From an uncultured Lysobacteraceae bacterium (GTDB lineage: Bacteria; Pseudomonadota; Gammaproteobacteria; Xanthomonadales; Rhodanobacteraceae), in contig CAMLSI010000093.1 in the NCBI GenBank assembly GCA_946482585.1, positions 1 through 13,306 of the forward strand: 13,306 bases of DNA. Reading direction: 5' to 3'. The first letter of the stretch is position 1. Every line of letters begins with the position of its first letter. A program made the position numbers and the translations under genes. Below the pieces are notes generated by a model that had not been told where the DNA came from, did not search any database, and was given only the letters and a program-made list of their open reading frames with translations. Below are positions 1-5,603 of the stretch, piece after piece.

Positions 1-786
1 GGCCGGCGGCTGCCGATGGTGCTGTCGATGACCTGCTATTCGGCGCCGTTCGACAATCCGACCGAAGACTCGATCGGCGAACGTTTCCTGCGCGAGCCCG
101 ATCGCGGCGCGATAGCGGTGTTCGCGGCGTCATGGCGCAATTCGCCGTCGGCCGAATACAGCAAAGCCATCGTCGGCGAGCTGATCAAGCCGGGCCGCAC
201 GATCGGCGAATCCATCGTCGCCGGCAAGAACGCGGTCGAGGACGCTACGCTGGTCGAGACCTACAACCTGCTCGGCGACCCTGCCGTCGTGCTGGAACGG
301 CCCGACGGCGAGTTCCGCTTCACGCGCGTGCCGCGCCCGTTCGGACCCGACGCGATCGAAGCGCAGATCGATCGCCGCGCGTTCCGCGGCATGGCGGAAA
401 TCAGCTGGCTCGACCGCGAGGGCAAGCCGCTGCATTCCATGCGTTTCGCGGTGCTCGGCGGCCGTTTCACGCTGCCCGAGCCGCCCGCATCGGTGCGCGA
501 TGAGGCCGCCGAGGTACGCGGCTACATCGCCGATCCGCGCGACCCGTTCGACGCCATCGCACGCCTGGATCTCACGCGCGCCGCGGCAAAACCGGCCAAG
601 CCCGAAGTATCGAGCGGCGCCATCGCGCTGCGCGAACCGCTCGGCGCGCGCGAGACCTCGGACATCACCAACGTCGGCGACGTGCTGTTGCGTACCGGCT
701 TCGATCCGCAGCGCGAGTCCGCGACGGCGGGTTCGAGCAGCGGCAGCGAAACCGTGACCGGCAGCGCGAAATTTTCGACGAAATGA
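1..786 (+). CDS. C25 (gingipain-like) cysteine peptidase, C-terminal part (5' end outside window)
   Basis: The frame is open from base 1, so the gene begins upstream; 261 residues are visible and an ATG at 16 is internal. The first ~100 residues resemble the end of the peptidase C25 catalytic domain: LSMTCYSAPFD with a candidate nucleophile Cys at fragment residue 12, then DSIGERFL, GAIAVFAAS and the family-typical YNLLGDPAVVL (88-98). The catalytic His would lie upstream, outside the window. Residues ~104-192 look like a beta-sandwich (Ig-like) domain, a common follower of C25 domains. The tail (~195-261) is Ala/Ser/Gly-rich and of low complexity, with no recognisable sorting signal. Members of this family are usually exported endopeptidases; export cannot be checked here because the N-terminus is missing. 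The gene converges on the glycan operon and need not belong to it. Family call is fairly sure; substrate unknown. Confidence 0.75.
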   Translation, partial: GRRLPMVLSMTCYSAPFDNPTEDSIGERFLREPDRGAIAVFAASWRNSPSAEYSKAIVGELIKPGRTIGESIVAGKNAVEDATLVETYNLLGDPAVVLERPDGEFRFTRVPRPFGPDAIEAQIDRRAFRGMAEISWLDREGKPLHSMRFAVLGGRFTLPEPPASVRDEAAEVRGYIADPRDPFDAIARLDLTRAAAKPAKPEVSSGAIALREPLGARETSDITNVGDVLLRTGFDPQRESATAGSSSGSETVTGSAKFSTK

Positions 787-812
787 CCGGAGGCCGGGCG
801 GATCCGGCTGCA

Positions 813-835
813 ACCGGCGAGCTAGCCTCGCCGGT
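813..835. terminator. Perfect 9-bp inverted repeat between convergent genes, possible bidirectional terminator
   Basis: ACCGGCGAG (813-821) and CTCGCCGGT (827-835) are exact reverse complements around a 5-nt loop CTAGC. The hairpin sits in the 70-bp gap between the stop of the C25 peptidase gene (786) and the stop of the minus-strand operon (857). No T-tract follows on either strand, so it is not a classical intrinsic terminator; a termination or mRNA-end-stabilising role is inferred from position. Confidence 0.45.
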
Positions 836-856
836 GCGCCGCCCGCTCGCGCCGCG

Positions 857-3082
857 TCATCCGCTCCTGCGTACGGCCGCCCAGAGATCGCGCAGCGCGT
901 TGCGCACGTAGCCGCGATCGTAGAAGCGTGCACTCACATGACGCGCGAACTCCCCGGCGTCGATGCGACGCGTGCGCTGGATTCGCCGCCGCTGCCGCAG
1001 CATCCGCAGGCTTCCGCGCAACGCGTCGCGATACAGCCGGAACACGACGCGCAGCTTGCCGCGCAGACCATGGCGCAACACGATGCCCGCATGAATCGCG
1101 ACCAGTGACGGCAAGTGACGCAGGATCACGCTGGCCGGCACGCACTTGAGGAGCATCCAGAGCGAATTGCGGATGCCGTGATAGAGCACGAAATCATTGA
1201 ACCCGCCACCGCTCGATGCCTGGCCCTCGTGACGCGCGAGCACGGCGTCGGTATAGGCCGGCGTGAAGCCCAGCAGCAGCGCGCGCGCGGCCACGTCGGT
1301 GTCTTCCGCATAGCAGAAGAACGCTTCGTCGAAGAGGTGGCCGTGCGCGGCCTGCAGCGCTTCGAGCACGCGTCGCGCATACAGCGCGCAGCCGCCGGTC
1401 GGTCCGAAATACGGATCCTGCATGTCGAGCCGGTTGGACGCGAGCAGGCTGCGGTAGAACGCGATGCCGAGCGAATCCACGTCCTCGCCGCCGAGCTTGA
1501 GCACGCGCCCGCCCGCGAGGTCGGCGTCGGCACGGCCTTCGACATGATCGAGCAGCCACGCCTCGAGCGCCGGCGTCGCGACCGCGTCGTTGTTGAGCAG
1601 CAGCACGTGCGAGATCGCCGCTTCGGCGAGCGCGCGAGCGATCGCCCGATTGCAGCCGGCCGCAAAGCCGATGTTGATCGGGCTCGCGATCAGCTCGGCC
1701 GTCGGCCACGCCTGCGCGAGCCCCGTGCGCAGCGCGGCGAGATCGTCGGCGCGCGAACCGCTGTCGACGACGATCAGGCGTATGCGGCCGGCCAGCCCGT
1801 GCAGCGACGCCACGCAACGCAGGCTGCGGTCGGCCGTGTTGTAGTTGACCAGCACGACGGCGGCACGTGCCGGCTCTGACGCAGCGCCCATGCGCTGATG
1901 CGCGAGCGGCGTCGCGACGGTGCCGGCGCGCGCGCGCGCCGCGGCATAGACCTCCAGCGTCGCCGCTACCGTGCGCGACCAGGTGTATCCGGCCGCCTGC
2001 GCGAGTCCGGCCGGCACGGCCTGCGCGCGCCAGGCCTCGTCGTCGACGAGGCGCCGCAGGCCGTCGCGAATCGCGTCGACATCGAACGGATCGACGCAGA
2101 GCGCCGCATCGCCCACGACTTCGGGCATCGATGCGGCATTCGAGGTCAGCACCGGTATGTCGCTCGCCATGGCCTCGAGCAGCGGCAGGCCGAAACCTTC
2201 GTACAGTGACGGAAACGCGAAGCCCGCCGCGGACGCATAGATCGCCGGCAGGTCCGCATCCGCGACGAACCCGAGCCGGCGCACGTCGCCGCGGCGTTCC
2301 AGCGGATCGATACGGCGCGCGAGCGTCGCGTCGAGCCAGCCGCGCGCGCCGACCACCGCCAGCGGCAACCGCGCGCGCACCGCGTCGGGCAGCGCCGCGT
2401 ACGCATCGACGAGGCGTTCGAGATTCTTGCGCGGTTCCTGTGTCGCGACGACGAGCAGATAACCGCGCCAGCGCAGGCCGTGCGCGGCCAGCACCGCCTG
2501 CGCCGAGGCTTCGTCGTGCGGCTGGAAGGCCGCGTCCACGCCGAGCGGCACGACGTGCAGTTTCGTCGCATCCACGCCGAGCACGTTGACGAGCTCGTCA
2601 CGCACGTAGGCCGAATCGACGATGAGCGCATCCGCGCGTGCGAGCGTCGGCGGCAGATGGCGCTCGAGAAAGCGCACGCGCTCGACCGGATGGAACTGCG
2701 GATAGCGCAGATAGGAAATGTCATGCACGGTCGCGACGCAGGGGCCGTCGAACGGCATCAGCACGAAGTTCGGCGCATGCAGCACGTGATCGGTCAGGTG
2801 GCGCGCGCTGCGCCGGAACAGCATCGCACGCAACGCGGTATAGCCTTCGAGCGCGGCGCGCTTGAACGGCAGCACGCGGCGCACGCTCTGGATCGTGCGA
2901 TTGACCTGGAACGCCTGGTCGCCATTGGCGACCCAGCGATAGGCCGAAAACAGCTTGAGCGCGTCGAGTTCCGGCGCGCGTTCCAGGCCGAGCGCGAGCT
3001 CGCGCGTATAGACGCCGATGCCGGTCAGCGGCGCACTGATCGCATCGACGTTGAGGATCACGCGCAGCGGCGCGGCGCTCAT
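857..3082 (-). CDS. Bifunctional glycosyltransferase: N-terminal GT4, C-terminal GT2 (rhamnosyltransferase-like)
   Basis: A 741-aa protein of two transferase units. Residues ~5-385 form a GT-B fold GT4 enzyme: LTGIGVYTREL near the N-terminus, ATVHDISYLRYP (117-128), the donor-binding Arg218/Lys219 in TQEPRKNL, and the E-x7-E motif at Glu295 and Glu303 in YEGFGLPLLEAM. After a short Ala-rich linker, residues ~405-680 form a GT2 enzyme of the WbbL rhamnosyltransferase type: VVLVNYNTADRS, IVVDSGS, metal-binding NND (497-499), and the acceptor/base motif AEDTD (592-596). The basic C-terminus (~680-741) may touch the membrane. Both active sites look intact, so it probably adds two successive sugars in the cytoplasm. 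It is the last gene of the operon; its ATG overlaps the dehydratase stop by 4 nt, with GGAG at 3092-3095 as a weakly placed ribosome site. Exact sugars cannot be read from sequence. Confidence 0.9.
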   Translation of the reverse strand: MSAAPLRVILNVDAISAPLTGIGVYTRELALGLERAPELDALKLFSAYRWVANGDQAFQVNRTIQSVRRVLPFKRAALEGYTALRAMLFRRSARHLTDHVLHAPNFVLMPFDGPCVATVHDISYLRYPQFHPVERVRFLERHLPPTLARADALIVDSAYVRDELVNVLGVDATKLHVVPLGVDAAFQPHDEASAQAVLAAHGLRWRGYLLVVATQEPRKNLERLVDAYAALPDAVRARLPLAVVGARGWLDATLARRIDPLERRGDVRRLGFVADADLPAIYASAAGFAFPSLYEGFGLPLLEAMASDIPVLTSNAASMPEVVGDAALCVDPFDVDAIRDGLRRLVDDEAWRAQAVPAGLAQAAGYTWSRTVAATLEVYAAARARAGTVATPLAHQRMGAASEPARAAVVLVNYNTADRSLRCVASLHGLAGRIRLIVVDSGSRADDLAALRTGLAQAWPTAELIASPINIGFAAGCNRAIARALAEAAISHVLLLNNDAVATPALEAWLLDHVEGRADADLAGGRVLKLGGEDVDSLGIAFYRSLLASNRLDMQDPYFGPTGGCALYARRVLEALQAAHGHLFDEAFFCYAEDTDVAARALLLGFTPAYTDAVLARHEGQASSGGGFNDFVLYHGIRNSLWMLLKCVPASVILRHLPSLVAIHAGIVLRHGLRGKLRVVFRLYRDALRGSLRMLRQRRRIQRTRRIDAGEFARHVSARFYDRGYVRNALRDLWAAVRRSG

Positions 3083-4116
3083 GCGCGCGCGCTCCGCGCG
3101 AGGCGGCGACGTTCCGCCGCGACGAGCAGCGCCGCGAGGCCGGCCGTATCGATGCTGTCGACGAGCCCGAGCTCGCGCCGCGCCCGCGCCGGATCGCCAC
3201 GCAGTACCGGCGCGTCGGCACGACGCAGCAGATCGGGGTCGACGACGATGCAGCGGCTGCCGTCGCGCGCATCGACCGCGTACTCGTCGTGACCCGTGCC
3301 GCGCCAGTCCAGTGGGATACCGGCGGCGGCGAAGGCGCGGGTCGCGAATTCGCGTATCGAGGCGCTGCGCCCGCTCGCGATCACGAAATCGTCGGAGTAC
3401 CCGAGCGCAGCGAGCGCGCGCAGCGCGGCGACGTAGTCGGGGGCGTAGCCGAAATCGCGTTCCGCATCGAGATTGCCGAGGCGCAGCACGTCAGCCCGGC
3501 CTTCGGCCCGGCTTGCGGCGGCGGCCGCGATCTTGCGCGTGACGAACGCGCTGCCGCGCAGCGGCGATTCGTGGTTGAACAGGATCGCGGCGCTGGCGTG
3601 CAGGCCGTAGGTGTCGCGGTAGCAGCGCAGCGCCGTGTGCGCGAGCAGTTTCGACACTGCGTAGGGATGTCGCGCCTGCCACGCGCAGGTTTCGTCGATG
3701 ACGCCGGCGCGCGGCGCGAAGATCTCCGCACTCGATGCGAGCACGACGCGCGCGGCAGGGGCATGCCGACGCACGGCCTCGAGCAGGTGCACGGCGCCGT
3801 TGCCGTTGCTCGCGATCGCCTCGAGCGGATCGGCCTGCGCCTGTGCGACGCTGCTCACCGCAGCCAGGTGGAACAGCTGGTGCGGCTGCACGCGTTCGAT
3901 CGCCGCGGCGCACGCCGATGCGTCGCGTACGTCGAGCCCGAGCAGATGGAGCGCGGGATGACCGAGCGCGCCGAGTTCGCGCAGGCGCCAGAGCGTGTCG
4001 TCGTTCCAGTGCGGACGCAGTCCCGCATGCACCTCGCAACCCGCGGCGAGAAGGTCGCGGCACAGATAGGCGCCGTCCTGGCCGGCGGCGCCGGTCACGA
4101 GCGCACGCAGGCTCAT
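3079..4116 (-). CDS. GDP-mannose 4,6-dehydratase-like SDR enzyme
   Basis: A 345-aa extended short-chain dehydrogenase, normal GMD length. Visible signatures are the nucleotide-binding TGAAGQDGAYL (8-18), in which GQDG is characteristic of GMD; the active-site stretch ASSAEIF (127-133) with Ser129 at the Thr position and Glu131; Tyr152 and Lys156 in HPYAVSK; FNHESPLRG (180-188) and FVTRKI (191-196); LGNLDAERDFGYAPDYV (213-229); and DDFVIASGRSASIREF. GMD converts GDP-D-mannose to GDP-4-keto-6-deoxy-D-mannose, the precursor of GDP-fucose, GDP-rhamnose, perosamine and colitose. No reductase or aminotransferase partner lies beside it here. The conserved C-terminal RPxEVD-type motif is replaced by RRADAPVLRGD (298-308), so it is a divergent member and a related NDP-sugar specificity is possible. 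Start at 4116 is chosen from the ATGA overlap and GGGAG six bases upstream; the frame stays open further upstream but only as a shadow of the previous gene. Confidence 0.85.
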   Translation of the reverse strand: MSLRALVTGAAGQDGAYLCRDLLAAGCEVHAGLRPHWNDDTLWRLRELGALGHPALHLLGLDVRDASACAAAIERVQPHQLFHLAAVSSVAQAQADPLEAIASNGNGAVHLLEAVRRHAPAARVVLASSAEIFAPRAGVIDETCAWQARHPYAVSKLLAHTALRCYRDTYGLHASAAILFNHESPLRGSAFVTRKIAAAAASRAEGRADVLRLGNLDAERDFGYAPDYVAALRALAALGYSDDFVIASGRSASIREFATRAFAAAGIPLDWRGTGHDEYAVDARDGSRCIVVDPDLLRRADAPVLRGDPARARRELGLVDSIDTAGLAALLVAAERRRLARSARA

Positions 4117-5603
4117 CCGCCGCTCCCGAACGGGCGCGGCGCAGCCGCGGCGTCGGTGTCGATCGCGAGCAGCGCGGCGACGCGCGCGAAAGCCGGCGGC
4201 AGCGCGCCCAGGATGCGATCGATCGCGTGCTTCTGCAGCAGACGCGAGAAACTCGCGCTCCACTCCGCCTCGCTGCAGGCGGCCGTGACCGTCGCATCGG
4301 CGAGGCGTTCGTCGATGTGCAGCGCACCATCCGGCGTCTGCAGCTCGAGTCCGTGCTGCCCGCGCCGGCAGCGATAGGCAGCCACATCGGCGGTCGCCGT
4401 CGCGTCGTCCCAGCACAGCACCCGCGACCGCGCGCGCGGCCCGGCATAGGCGCAGCGCACGCGCCAGTCGAGCGCGCGCCGGCGCGGCGAGAACAGGCTG
4501 GCGCCGACGTCGGCCTCGTAGCGCGGCCAGCGCCTGCGCAGCACGGCCATGCCGGCCTCGCCCAGCGTGCGGCGACGCTCCTCGCCGAAACTCTGGCTGC
4601 GCGCGTGGCGCACGAGCACGTCGCCCGCGATCACGTGACGCCAGCCGGCCGCCTCGGCACGCTGGCACCAGTCGTTCTCTTCGCCGTAGCCCTGCGGAAA
4701 TGCATCCGCGTCGAGCGCACCGATCGCGTCGAGCACGGTGCGCTTGAGGTACAGGCAGAAACCGTTCCCGGTCGGCAGCCGCGGATACGCGCTGCCGGCC
4801 TGCTGACGCAGCGCGAGCGCCGCGTCGGAAAATGTCCACTCGTATGGAAATGGATTGTGTTGCTCGAGCTCCGGCACCGAGAACGCGCCGGCGTTGTCCG
4901 ACACGGCGGTGGCGCTCGCCGTATCGGCCGAAGCCCAGGCTGCGCGGCGCAGGCCGCTCAGCCAGTGCGCGGCGACTTCGGTATCGGCGTTGAGCAGCAC
5001 GACGTCGGCCTGTCCGGCCGCGGCGATGCCGCGGTTCGCGGTCGCAGTGAATCCGAGGTTGCGCTGGTTCGCGAGGACGGCGACGCCGCGGCGATCGCGA
5101 TAGCGTGAGAGCAGCGGCGCGATCGCCGCGTCCGTGCTCGCATCGTCGATGACGATGAGCCGTGCCGCGCCGCGCGTGTGCTCCAGCACGCTATCGAGAC
5201 AGGCGGCGACCGCCTCGGGCGCGTTGTAGACCGGAACGACGATGGCGACTTCGCGCGCGAGCGCGCCGGCGTTCGCCGCGACATCGACGTAGTCCTGCTC
5301 GCGCAGCGGCACGGGCGGTGCGATGTCGCCGGCGCGCGCGAGCCCGGGATGGCCGAAACGCAGCGATACGGTCGCCGAGTCCGCGCCGCCGGCGCGCAAT
5401 TGCAGATTCATGCGCGCGTGCCCGCTCGGCGAGAATGGCAGGGCGAGCCGCGCCTGCCCGCTCGCGTCGGCGCGCAGCCGCGCGTAATGCTGCGCATCGA
5501 GGCGAACGTCGACATCGGCATGCGGCGCGAGCGCGAGACGCAATTGCGCACCGTCCCAATCGACGCGCTGCGGCAACGGCGAAACGACTCCTGCTTCGGT
5601 CAT
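4113..5603 (-). CDS. GT2 family glycosyltransferase with N-terminal beta-sandwich and degenerate C-terminal extension
   Basis: A 496-aa protein. Residues ~12-90 are a short beta-rich domain of unknown role, often seen before GT2 domains in such clusters. Residues ~117-360 are a GT-A fold GT2 enzyme: VAIVVPVYNAPEAV (119-132), IVIDDASTD, the metal site NAD (205-207), LPTGNGFCLYLKR (276-288) and the catalytic GYGEENDWCQRA (305-316), followed by His333. The catalytic motifs are complete, so it should be active in the cytoplasm; donor and acceptor are unknown. Residues ~390-496 match no complete domain; the layout (RVLCWDD, then a KHAIDRILGALPP segment) looks to me like a decayed N-terminal half of a fused GT4 domain. 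Start ATG at 5603 has AGGA six bases upstream (5610-5613) and overlaps the preceding stop as ATGA; its own stop overlaps the dehydratase ATG in the same way. Confidence 0.88.
   Translation of the reverse strand: MTEAGVVSPLPQRVDWDGAQLRLALAPHADVDVRLDAQHYARLRADASGQARLALPFSPSGHARMNLQLRAGGADSATVSLRFGHPGLARAGDIAPPVPLREQDYVDVAANAGALAREVAIVVPVYNAPEAVAACLDSVLEHTRGAARLIVIDDASTDAAIAPLLSRYRDRRGVAVLANQRNLGFTATANRGIAAAGQADVVLLNADTEVAAHWLSGLRRAAWASADTASATAVSDNAGAFSVPELEQHNPFPYEWTFSDAALALRQQAGSAYPRLPTGNGFCLYLKRTVLDAIGALDADAFPQGYGEENDWCQRAEAAGWRHVIAGDVLVRHARSQSFGEERRRTLGEAGMAVLRRRWPRYEADVGASLFSPRRRALDWRVRCAYAGPRARSRVLCWDDATATADVAAYRCRRGQHGLELQTPDGALHIDERLADATVTAACSEAEWSASFSRLLQKHAIDRILGALPPAFARVAALLAIDTDAAAAPRPFGSGG

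Noticed and set aside
1921..1944. Alternating CG run inside the GT4-GT2 gene
   Set aside because: It encodes the Ala/Arg-rich linker in frame; similar runs occur elsewhere in the window and reflect base composition.
4117..4839. In-frame upstream extension of the dehydratase gene
   Set aside because: It runs through the GT2 gene as a shadow; the NAD-binding motif starts at residue 8 from ATG 4116 and that ATG has GGGAG upstream.
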